DNA of 64,000 bases from NCBI GenBank assembly GCA_913055785.1, contig CAJXLJ010000009.1, positions 1 through 64,000 of the forward strand, read 5' to 3'. The notes under the pieces are model-generated. The model ran no database searches, was not told the DNA's origin, and saw only the letters and a list, made by a program, of their open reading frames with translations. Shown here piece by piece: positions 18,214-25,712 of the stretch. Each line of letters begins with the position of its first letter. Position 1 is the stretch's first letter. The position numbers and the translations under genes were made by a program. The stretch is from an uncultured Parvularculaceae bacterium. Its GTDB lineage: Bacteria > Pseudomonadota > Alphaproteobacteria > Caulobacterales > Parvularculaceae.

Positions 18214-19692
18214 TTACTTTTCCTGCGGTTCAATTCTGGACAGGACAGGCTCGATCACGCCGCGCGCTTCGCGCAGTCCTTCGGATGAGTTGGAAAGGAT
18301 AATCACAATCCATCCGTGATCGGGGTCTATTCTCACTTCTGCATTCGGTCCGAAGAAGCCGCCGCTGTGGCCGATATATTGACCGAACGGGCCGCCCCAT
18401 AGAAAAAAGCCCAAGCCATACTCTTCACGCGCGTTTTCCGGCGTATAATCGGTCCAGGCTAAATCGCGCGCCTCTCTTGAGAAGAGGGCGTCATTCATCA
18501 TCGCTTTTGCAAAACGCCACAGATCTTCGGTTGTTGAATAGCAACCGCCGGCAGGTCCGCCGCGCACCGTTCCCCAGAGTGTTTCTTCTCTCCAAACCGG
18601 GCTGTCTTCTGAAAAGTCTATGTAAAGGTTTGTTGCAATGTTTCGCACCGGACTGTCTTTGGCGAAACAACCTGTGGATGTCATCCCTGCGGCGGGGAAG
18701 ATTTCTGAGTCAAGCTGGTCGTCATATGATGCGCCGCTGACCTTTTCGATGATGGCGCCCAACAGGATATAGCCGGCGTTGGAGTAGAGCCAGTCAGCCC
18801 CGGGCTCAAATGCTAATTTTTGCTGTCGAATCAGCGCTTTGTAGTCACTGACATCTCTGTAAAGCAGTGGGGATGTTTGCAGGAATTCTTCCGTAAAATA
18901 GGTTCCCAGTCCGGACGTGTGCGTCAGAAGATGATGGATCGTAATCTTGGAGCCGGTCTCTGGCGAAATCCAATCCTCACCTAAAATGTCGCTGACGGTT
19001 GTGTCTAAAGCCAGTACGCCTTTTTCAACCATCCGCAAAATAATGCTTGCGGTGAACATCTTGTTCGCTGAAGCCAGATTAAACCGTGTCGATAACGTGT
19101 TGGGGACTGCATATCGCGTAGACGCATTTCCATAGGCTGCGTTTAGAAGAATATCATCGCCCTGCGCGATGAGCACGGCGCCGGAGAAGAGGCCAACCTG
19201 TTCGGCGCGCTGAAGATAAGAAGCGATCTGTTTCTTGGCGTCTTTTTTCGATATCGCATCATTCTTGCCCGGTTCCGGCGGCATTGAGTAGGCGACGCCA
19301 AATCCTGAGATCTTTTCATCGGAAAAAACCAGCGTGATTTGCCGCCAGGCCCCGCTAAGGCGTTCCTTGGCGAGAACATTGAGTTCCTTACCTTCCTGGC
19401 CGAATACCCGCCTGCCCCAAACGTCCAAGCCTTGCGCACGAAAGTGGAGCTTGCGGGCAAGGGTTCTGTCATCATTGTGATTGCGGGAATCTATAAAGTC
19501 AGCCGTTCCATATTCTTGCAGCAGGCCGGCGAATGTCTCGCCATCTCCTGTCGACAGGGCCGAGATTATTCGTGACGCTAAATTGGCCTGAGGGGTGTTT
19601 GGCAGCCCTTGAATATCGCGCATGCCCTGTGCGCCCGCAGGACCGATAAAGAGAGCGATGCAAAATAACGACGCCGCTGTGAGAATGCGCAT
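18214..19692 (-). CDS. Exported beta-lactamase-family serine hydrolase (class C / S12 fold)
   Basis: A 492-aa protein with a signal peptide (MRILTAASLFCIALF...GAQG), a DUF3887-like region (about 30-130), then a penicillin-binding-protein/beta-lactamase domain. The catalytic tetrad SANK (S-x-x-K) is in LASANKMFTAS, the Tyr motif YSN in LYSNAGY, and the third box HSG in IGHSGGFFG. Such proteins are usually esterases or D-aminopeptidases rather than antibiotic-hydrolysing enzymes. AGGAGG and AAGGA precede the start; ATG 19692 is used (GTG 19695 also possible). The gene is AT-richer than its neighbours. Confidence 0.88.
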   Translation of the reverse strand: MRILTAASLFCIALFIGPAGAQGMRDIQGLPNTPQANLASRIISALSTGDGETFAGLLQEYGTADFIDSRNHNDDRTLARKLHFRAQGLDVWGRRVFGQEGKELNVLAKERLSGAWRQITLVFSDEKISGFGVAYSMPPEPGKNDAISKKDAKKQIASYLQRAEQVGLFSGAVLIAQGDDILLNAAYGNASTRYAVPNTLSTRFNLASANKMFTASIILRMVEKGVLALDTTVSDILGEDWISPETGSKITIHHLLTHTSGLGTYFTEEFLQTSPLLYRDVSDYKALIRQQKLAFEPGADWLYSNAGYILLGAIIEKVSGASYDDQLDSEIFPAAGMTSTGCFAKDSPVRNIATNLYIDFSEDSPVWREETLWGTVRGGPAGGCYSTTEDLWRFAKAMMNDALFSREARDLAWTDYTPENAREEYGLGFFLWGGPFGQYIGHSGGFFGPNAEVRIDPDHGWIVIILSNSSEGLREARGVIEPVLSRIEPQEK

Positions 19693-19831
19693 CACAATAA
19701 TCCTTACCCTCCTAAACTTCAGGCCTTTTATATGACACCGTGCGCTTGAGGTTCCTCTAGGCGCGTTATAGCTGGGCTAAGAAAAGTCGTTGCGATGCTG
19801 TCGCGTGTTTTTTCTCGGATATGCAGCGGGC

Positions 19832-20758
19832 TCAATCGGCCATCAGCCTTTCGAGTCGTCCGCGTTCGGCCATCAGCACGCGATAGCCTTCCTTGATGAA
19901 CTCGTCGGCGCGGTCGAAGGCGGTGGGCATGGCGTCGCGCATATCCGGCTGCAGGCAGATATCCGGCGGATCGGCGACGGCGCGCGCCCGCGCGAGATGC
20001 ATCTGGAAAATGTCGGCCGCCGCATAGGCGGTTTCGAAAAGATGGGGCGCGGCGTCGGCGCGCGCTTTGGCGAAATCGATCTGGCGCTTGATGGCGGCCT
20101 GCGTGTCTTCGATCAGCTTGGCGACCGCCCCGGTGACGCCGGGTTTCGCCGGGAGTTTTGGCTCGGGCAAGGCTGGCAGGCCTGACTTGCGGTTTCCGAA
20201 CCGGTCGAGCACGCGGGGAACGGCGTTGAGATCGACGGCGAGCACCACCTCCGCGCCGAGATCGCGGGCCACGGAAACCGGCGCCGGATTGGCGAGGGCG
20301 CCGTCCACCAGCCAGCGCTCGCCATGCCGCACGGCGTGAAACACCACCGGGATGGCGCTTGAGGCGCGGGCGGCGTCGATCACCGAACCTTTGGTGAGCA
20401 CAATTTCCTCGCCGCTTGCGAGGTCGGTGGCGATGGCGGCGTATTTGACGCCCAGTTCTTCGATGTTCTTGTCGTAGCTCCGAAAGGCCTCGAAGGCGGG
20501 CGCGGTGTCGATCAGCCCGCCGCGATGGACTTTCAGGGTGAAATGCTCAAGCGCGGACAAGGGTTTGAGCTCCCGCGCCCAGGTCTGAAACTCTTCAAGC
20601 GCGCCAAGGAGATAGGCCCCGCCGACCAGCGCGCCGACCGAGCAGCCGGCGATGACGTCGGGCTTCACGCCCATTTCATCGAGCGCCTTCAGGACCCCCA
20701 CATGGGCCCAGCCGCGCGCTGCGCCCGACCCCAAGACCAGTCCCAGCGACTTCGCCAT
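19832..20758 (-). CDS. Patatin-like phospholipase family protein (RssA-like)
   Basis: A 308-aa cytosolic or membrane-associated lipid acyl hydrolase. The oxyanion motif is LGSGAARGWAHVGVL, the nucleophile Ser lies in GCSVG (G-x-S-x-G) and the catalytic Asp in VDGAL, giving the Ser-Asp dyad of patatins. The length and order match RssA/YchK proteins. It is a single gene, divergent from flgB; the short shared intergenic region carries the CtrA-like half-site at 20821. Confidence 0.93.
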   Translation of the reverse strand: MAKSLGLVLGSGAARGWAHVGVLKALDEMGVKPDVIAGCSVGALVGGAYLLGALEEFQTWARELKPLSALEHFTLKVHRGGLIDTAPAFEAFRSYDKNIEELGVKYAAIATDLASGEEIVLTKGSVIDAARASSAIPVVFHAVRHGERWLVDGALANPAPVSVARDLGAEVVLAVDLNAVPRVLDRFGNRKSGLPALPEPKLPAKPGVTGAVAKLIEDTQAAIKRQIDFAKARADAAPHLFETAYAAADIFQMHLARARAVADPPDICLQPDMRDAMPTAFDRADEFIKEGYRVLMAERGRLERLMAD

Positions 20759-20820
20759 ATAGCACTCCGTGTAAGGATTTATTAACCGCGACCGGCGGTG
20801 CGCCCCGCGTCAACGGGCGC

Positions 20821-20828
20821 TTAACCAT
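20821..20828 (+). promoter_or_regulatory. CtrA half-site (TTAACCAT) upstream of flgB
   Basis: TTAACCAT equals the CtrA 8-mer motif described for Caulobacter. It ends 47 nt before the flgB start, and a second TTAACC occurs at 20782. It suggests cell-cycle control of the flgBC-fliE unit. Eight bases alone are weak evidence. Confidence 0.5.
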
Positions 20829-20875
20829 AAAGCGCGAAATTAGGGACGAAAGCGCGAGATTTCAAAGGGCGTCAT

Positions 20876-21286
20876 ATGGATTTTTCAAAAATCCCCTTGC
20901 TGTCGGGGCTTGCGGCGCGGCTTGATTTTCTGGCCGCCCGGAGTTCGGTGATTGCGCAGAATATAGCCAACGCCGACACCCCCGGCTATGCGGCGAAGGA
21001 TATTGAAAAGCCGAGCTTCGGCAGGATGGCGCGATCCGCGGCGACCGGCGCAACCGCGCCGATGCGGGTCAGCGATCCTAGGCACATCGCCGTAACGAAT
21101 TCAGGCGGTTCAGCCTCCTACCGGGCGGTCAGCGCGCCGGACGGCGAGGCCTCGCTGACCGGCAATCAGGTGTCGGTTGAAACCCAGGCCATGAAGCTTT
21201 CCGAAACCCGGCAGGACTATGCGCTGGCGGCGAGTCTTTACCGCAAGGGGCTCGCCATGCTGCGCCTCGCGGCGCGCGGCCAGTAA
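20876..21286 (+). CDS. flgB: Flagellar basal-body rod protein FlgB
   Basis: Proximal rod protein exported by the flagellar type III system. The 136 aa contain SSVIAQNIANADTPGYAAKDIEKPSF in segments typical of FlgB, with the NxANxxTPGY signature of rod proteins. It is the first gene of flgB-flgC-fliE, with flgC 12 nt downstream. A CtrA-like half-site lies upstream. Confidence 0.95.
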   Translation: MDFSKIPLLSGLAARLDFLAARSSVIAQNIANADTPGYAAKDIEKPSFGRMARSAATGATAPMRVSDPRHIAVTNSGGSASYRAVSAPDGEASLTGNQVSVETQAMKLSETRQDYALAASLYRKGLAMLRLAARGQ

Positions 21287-21298
21287 AGGAGACAAGCG

Positions 21299-21709
21299 AT
21301 GGACGACATCAACACCGCCATGCAGATTTCCGCCGCCGGCATGCGCGCCCAGAGCGCCCGCCTGCGTGTGGTCGCGGAAAACCTCGCCAACGCCAATTCG
21401 ACAGCGGAAGCGCCGGGGCTAGATCCCTATCGCCGCCAGATCCCGGTCTTTTCGACCTATGTAGACCGCGCGCTCGGCGCCGATCTTGTGGAGGTCTCGC
21501 GGATCGCCCTCGACTCGTCGGAATTCACCCTGCGTTTCGACCCGAGCCATCCGGCGGCGGACGCGGAAGGCTATATCACCCTGCCCAACGTCAATCCGCT
21601 GGTTGAAATGATGGACTTGCGCGAGGCTCAACGCAGTTACGAAGCCAATCTCGGCGCGCTCGACACCATGCGGTCGATGGCGGCGTCGACCTTGCGAATT
21701 CTGGAGTAG
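21299..21709 (+). CDS. flgC: Flagellar basal-body rod protein FlgC
   Basis: Proximal rod subunit. The 136 aa show the N-terminal MQISAAGMRAQSARL and VAENLANANST rod signature and the C-terminal MMDLREAQRSYEANL heptad helix. AGGAGA precedes the start. fliE follows after 4 nt. Confidence 0.96.
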   Translation: MDDINTAMQISAAGMRAQSARLRVVAENLANANSTAEAPGLDPYRRQIPVFSTYVDRALGADLVEVSRIALDSSEFTLRFDPSHPAADAEGYITLPNVNPLVEMMDLREAQRSYEANLGALDTMRSMAASTLRILE

Positions 21710-21713
21710 CCCC

Positions 21714-22025
21714 ATGAGCGCCAGTTCCATTCACGCCGCGCATATCTACGCGCAGGTCGCAAAGGCGGCGGCGGAAGCGCCGCGTACGGATGATCCCGCC
21801 ATCGCAAGGCCGAATTTCGGCGCGCTGGTGCAGAACGCCATCGGGAATGTGCAGGCGAGCCTTGCGACCGGCGAGGCCGCCGCCGCATCCGTCGCCGCGG
21901 GCGAGGCGAACCTCGTCGACGTGGCGACGGCGGTGAGTGCTGCCGAAGTCACCCTCGAAACCGCGATCGCCGTCAGGAACCGGGTGATCGAGGCCTATCA
22001 AGACATTTTGAGGATGCCGATTTAA
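21714..22025 (+). CDS. fliE: Flagellar hook-basal body complex protein FliE
   Basis: Adapter between the MS ring and the rod. The 103 aa have the C-terminal region AVSAAEVTLETAIAVRNRVIEAYQDILRMPI, the conserved FliE tail (described in parts: VTLETAIAVRN and EAYQDILRM). It completes the flgBC-fliE unit; an unrelated gene then separates it from fliQ. Confidence 0.95.
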   Translation: MSASSIHAAHIYAQVAKAAAEAPRTDDPAIARPNFGALVQNAIGNVQASLATGEAAAASVAAGEANLVDVATAVSAAEVTLETAIAVRNRVIEAYQDILRMPI

Positions 22026-22162
22026 TAAACGCCGCGCTTTACACCTGACTTTATTCAAACTATCCTGCGTCCGCGCAAAGCAAGTTTTAGTGTGTATAAT
22101 CAAAACGCTTTGCGAAAATCCTTGTATATTGCGTATCGCCGATAATCATATAGGGGCGGGCA

Positions 22163-23293
22163 ATGAACAACGAGAATCCGAACGAGGATCGTCCCGAAGA
22201 AATTCAACAAGGCGGCATATCCCAATGGGGCTATGCAGGGCTATCGCTTGCTGCGTTAGTGATCGGCATCGGGGCCGTCGCTTTTTTGTTGGTTTGGGAT
22301 CTCGGTAGCGAACGGTTTCAGGCGGCGTATTACCTGACATTATTGATTTTTGGTTGTTCGGTTGCCGCGTTTCTGTTTGGCGCAATGCGATCATATGCGA
22401 GCTTCGTCGGGCGTCGGATAGACGCAAGATTGGAGCTTGGCGGGCCTGTTGTTGTTGCTGTTCTCGTTGTCTTGGGGGCTTATTTTTTGCCTCAGCCTCA
22501 GGGTGATAATCACCTCGTGGTACGGCTTGTGGGGCCCGCAAAATTCAGGACTGAGCCTGCGACCAGAGTTTTTGTCAGCTTTCCGGGATTTCGTGACGAC
22601 GGAACCATAAATGCCCTTGGCGAAGTCCGGTTCGAGCGGGCGCCGGAAACGCGCGAAAAGCTCCAGGTTGCGTTAGACTCTGACTTTTACAAAATCGCCA
22701 GCGGCGAGCCGCATGAATACGAAGCGAATAAATACAACCGTATTGACATCCATATCGATGAAATTGACGTCGGCCCAAACGCCAAGCCATACAGAGTAGC
22801 GATTGTCGACACCTCGTTTTCCGAGGAAGCGTATGATCAACAAAGCCCTGCGTCGGCGAGGCTGACCAACGCCCAAACAATTGAACAGAAAATCAGAAAC
22901 GAATTGGGCGACCGGAATATCGTTGCGCAGGCGTTCCATGTCGCTGGCGTCGATTTTTTAGGCCAGGCGCATGTTGAGTCTTTCAAACCAGATTTGATCA
23001 TTATTCACCGATCTGCGTTCAATTTTGAAAACGGGAGCGATCATGATGAGCGCCGGCTTAAGGCCTTCATCAGGAACGTTCAGGACACATCGGCGGATTT
23101 TTTGATTTTTTCCCGGCAGGACAACACAGACGAGTCTTATGAAAGCGGCATCGCCGCTGATACGAGCATCTCCGCCAGCCGAATTAATGCGTTTCAGTTC
23201 GAGAGAGGCAATCCCTGGGCTGATCCAGCTCAGTCCAGCAGGTTCATTTCTCGTATCGCGGCCCTCGTGGATGCGTCGCAAAACAAAGATTGA
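22163..23293 (+). CDS. Uncharacterised three-helix membrane protein inserted in the flagellar cluster
   Basis: A 376-aa protein with a charged N-terminus, three transmembrane helices (about 24-45, 53-74, 93-110), a beta-rich segment (about 116-200) and a C-terminal alpha/beta domain (about 209-370). The last contains strands RVAIVDTSF, DLIIIHRSAF and ADFLIFSRQD alternating with helices, reminiscent of a Rossmann/receiver-like fold. I recognise no family or catalytic motif. The gene is clearly AT-richer than its flagellar neighbours and separates fliE from fliQ, which suggests insertion. Ribosome site: AGGGGCGGG. Confidence 0.75.
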   Translation: MNNENPNEDRPEEIQQGGISQWGYAGLSLAALVIGIGAVAFLLVWDLGSERFQAAYYLTLLIFGCSVAAFLFGAMRSYASFVGRRIDARLELGGPVVVAVLVVLGAYFLPQPQGDNHLVVRLVGPAKFRTEPATRVFVSFPGFRDDGTINALGEVRFERAPETREKLQVALDSDFYKIASGEPHEYEANKYNRIDIHIDEIDVGPNAKPYRVAIVDTSFSEEAYDQQSPASARLTNAQTIEQKIRNELGDRNIVAQAFHVAGVDFLGQAHVESFKPDLIIIHRSAFNFENGSDHDERRLKAFIRNVQDTSADFLIFSRQDNTDESYESGIAADTSISASRINAFQFERGNPWADPAQSSRFISRIAALVDASQNKD

Positions 23294-23314
23294 GCGTAGG
23301 GGCGCGTCTAGGCC

Positions 23315-23330
23315 TTAACCCTCGCTTAAC
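23315..23330 (+). promoter_or_regulatory. Full CtrA-consensus site upstream of fliQ
   Basis: TTAACCCTCGCTTAAC fits TTAA-N7-TTAAC exactly (TTAA at 23315 and 23326). It lies 128 nt before the fliQ start, with another TTAACC at 23411. In Caulobacter the fliQ promoter is a known CtrA target, so function is likely conserved. Confidence 0.75.
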
Positions 23331-23457
23331 CTGTATTGATCGGTTTGTCGCGTTTTCTGCCGAAAACCGCCGCCAGCTTTTTCTGAAAACGCTTCTATAA
23401 AAACGCGCCCTTAACCCTCTACCGGGCAATATTTGCCGGGTAGCGGAGACCAGAGTT

Positions 23458-23736
23458 ATGGGCGGCGGAGAAATCCTCGAAATCGCGCGAGAAGCGTTCT
23501 GGGTGACCCTTCTGGTCGCCGGGCCGGCCATGCTCGCCGGCCTTGCCGTCGGCCTTGTTATTGCGCTCCTGCAGGCCCTGACGCAGGTTCAGGAAATGAC
23601 CCTGGTGTTCGTGCCGCGCATCATCGTCATGTTCCTCGTCATAGCTCTTTGTCTGCCGTTCATGGGCTCGGCGCTCGGACGCTTCGCCATCGAGCTTTAC
23701 GCTCATATCGCGGCGGGCGGGCCCGGGGCCGGCTGA
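23458..23736 (+). CDS. fliQ: Flagellar export-gate protein FliQ
   Basis: Two-helix component of the FliPQR export gate. The 92 aa contain WVTLLVAGPAMLAGLAVGL and QALTQVQEMTLVFVP, the FliQ signature, with hydrophobic segments at about 17-42 and 55-75. The TGA overlaps the fliR ATG (TGATG), so the two are coupled. Confidence 0.95.
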   Translation: MGGGEILEIAREAFWVTLLVAGPAMLAGLAVGLVIALLQALTQVQEMTLVFVPRIIVMFLVIALCLPFMGSALGRFAIELYAHIAAGGPGAG

Positions 23737-24512
23737 TGACCGCCTCCTTAAGTCTTGCAGATCTTCCGATCGACGTCTTCGTGGTGTTCGCCGTCTTCTG
23801 CCGGGTCGGCGCGTTTTTCATGACCGCCCCCGCCCTCGGCGACTTCTCCCTGTCGCCGCGCCTGCGTCTCGCGGCGGCGATCGCCGTCACCGCCGCCCTC
23901 GCCCCGGTCATGGCCGGGGCCTATCCTGACTGGGCGCGCGCGGGCGGGCTTGGAGAAATGACCGCGATCATCGCCGGGGAGGTGTTGTTCGGCGGCTTTC
24001 TCGGCCTCGCCGCAAAAATGTTCATGAGCGCGCTCAATGTCGCCGGGCAGATCATCGCCTTCCAGATGGGGTTGTCGCTGGCGCAGGTCTTCGATCCGAC
24101 CCAGCAATTGCAGGGGGCGATTGTCGGCGGATTTCTGGCGATCCTCGGAACGACGATGATTTTCGCGACCGACCTGCATCACATGATGCTGCTGGCGCTG
24201 AAGGATTCCTATCACCTGCTGGCGCCGGGCGTCCTGCCGCAATTTGGAGACATGTCGGCTGTCATGGTCGAAACCCTGTCGGCGGCGTTTTCTCTGGGCC
24301 TGCGTCTCGCCGCGCCGTTCGTGCTGTTCGGTCTTGTCTTTTATGTCGGCGCCGGCGTTCTCAACCGGCTGATGCCGCAGGCGCAGGTGTTCTTCATGCT
24401 GATGCCCGCCAATCTGGGCCTCGGTCTGATGCTCCTGATGCTGACGACCGGGCTTTTGATGTCGGTCTTCCTCGACCGCTTCGAGGCGTTCCTGGCGCCG
24501 TTTCGAGGCTAG
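23736..24512 (+). CDS. fliR: Flagellar export-gate protein FliR
   Basis: A 258-aa polytopic inner-membrane protein of the flagellar type III export gate. I chose the ATG that overlaps the fliQ stop (MTASLSLADLPIDVFVVF). The family core segments FQMGLSLAQVFDPTQQ and MPQAQVFFMLMPANLGLG are visible among about six hydrophobic segments. flhB follows after 6 nt. Confidence 0.94.
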   Translation: MTASLSLADLPIDVFVVFAVFCRVGAFFMTAPALGDFSLSPRLRLAAAIAVTAALAPVMAGAYPDWARAGGLGEMTAIIAGEVLFGGFLGLAAKMFMSALNVAGQIIAFQMGLSLAQVFDPTQQLQGAIVGGFLAILGTTMIFATDLHHMMLLALKDSYHLLAPGVLPQFGDMSAVMVETLSAAFSLGLRLAAPFVLFGLVFYVGAGVLNRLMPQAQVFFMLMPANLGLGLMLLMLTTGLLMSVFLDRFEAFLAPFRG

Positions 24513-24518
24513 GCCGCC

Positions 24519-25604
24519 ATGGCGGAGCAGCAGGACAACGCTCAGCGTACGGAAGAGCCGACGCCGAAAAAGCTGGCGGAGGCGCGCCGCAAGGGCGATG
24601 CGCCGAAGAGTCAGGAGCTGGTCGCGGCGGTCATGCTCGGCGCCGGCGCGCTTGGTCTCTGGGCGCTTTCGGCAGGCGCGGCGGCGGGCGTTTTGAAAAC
24701 CGGCGCCGCCTTTCTCGATCACCCTCATGATCTGCTTGCCGACCCCGGCGCGCTGCAGCAATTGTTCGCGGCGGTCTCATTGCAGATCGGTCTGGCGCTC
24801 TCAGGGCTTGGCGTCCTCGTGCTGCTCGCTGCGCTGACGGCCAACATCACGCAGGCGCTTCCTGTCTTCACGACCGAACGCATGAAGCCGTCCCTGTCGA
24901 AGCTTTCGCCGCTCTCCGGCGCGCAGCGGATTTTCGGGCCTTCGGGGCTTTTCAATTTCGCCAAGGGCGTCAGCAAGATCGTCCTTGTCGGCGCGCTCCT
25001 CGTCTTCGTCCTTTGGCCTGACCGCCATTTGTTGACGGCGGCGCTCTACGCAGAAGGCGGCGGCCTCCTCGTGCTGGCGCGCGGGCTCGTCCTGAAACTG
25101 GTCGCCGCCGCTGTCGTCCTGATGATCGTGATCGCCGGGCTCGATTACGCCTTTCAGCGCCATTCCTGGAAAAAGCGGTTGCGCATGACCCGCGATGAGG
25201 TGCGCCGGGAGATGAAGGAAACCGAGGGCGACCCGCAGATCCGCGGCCGCTTGCGCCAACTCCGCGAAACCCGGGCGAGAAAGCGCATGATCGCCGCCGT
25301 CAAGGACGCGACAGTGCTGATCATGAACCCCACCCACTTTGCGGTGGCGCTCGACTATGAGATGGGCGACGAAGCGGCCCCGACCTGCATCGCCAAGGGG
25401 GTCGACGACGTGGCGCTCCGAATGCGCGCTGCAGCGGAAGACCATGGCGTGCCGATCGTCGACAATCCGCCGCTCGCCCGGGCGCTTTACGCAAGCGTCG
25501 AGGTCGACGAGGAAATTCCGCTCGAACATTACGAAGCGGTGGCGAATGTGATCGGCTTCATCATGCGCAAGGCGCAGGCGGTCGCGCCGCGCCGCCAGCC
25601 CTGA
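24519..25604 (+). CDS. flhB: Flagellar export switch protein FlhB
   Basis: FlhB switches export from rod/hook to filament substrates after autocleavage. The N-terminal EEPTPKKLAEARRKGD is the family start. Four membrane helices follow, then the cytoplasmic domain with the autocleavage motif NPTH at 270-273 (cleavage between N and P in LIMNPTHFAVAL). 361 aa is the usual size. It ends the fliQ-fliR-flhB unit, and the CckA-type kinase gene follows 108 nt later. Confidence 0.96.
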   Translation: MAEQQDNAQRTEEPTPKKLAEARRKGDAPKSQELVAAVMLGAGALGLWALSAGAAAGVLKTGAAFLDHPHDLLADPGALQQLFAAVSLQIGLALSGLGVLVLLAALTANITQALPVFTTERMKPSLSKLSPLSGAQRIFGPSGLFNFAKGVSKIVLVGALLVFVLWPDRHLLTAALYAEGGGLLVLARGLVLKLVAAAVVLMIVIAGLDYAFQRHSWKKRLRMTRDEVRREMKETEGDPQIRGRLRQLRETRARKRMIAAVKDATVLIMNPTHFAVALDYEMGDEAAPTCIAKGVDDVALRMRAAAEDHGVPIVDNPPLARALYASVEVDEEIPLEHYEAVANVIGFIMRKAQAVAPRRQP

Positions 25605-25712
25605 GATCTCGGGAAAATCAGGGCGCTCCCGGGACCTGCTCTTGGTGGCGCAGCAAGGCGAAGCCCCCCATAATGGCCGTTTCGAATCACTTTCGCAGAG
25701 AGAAAATCGTCC

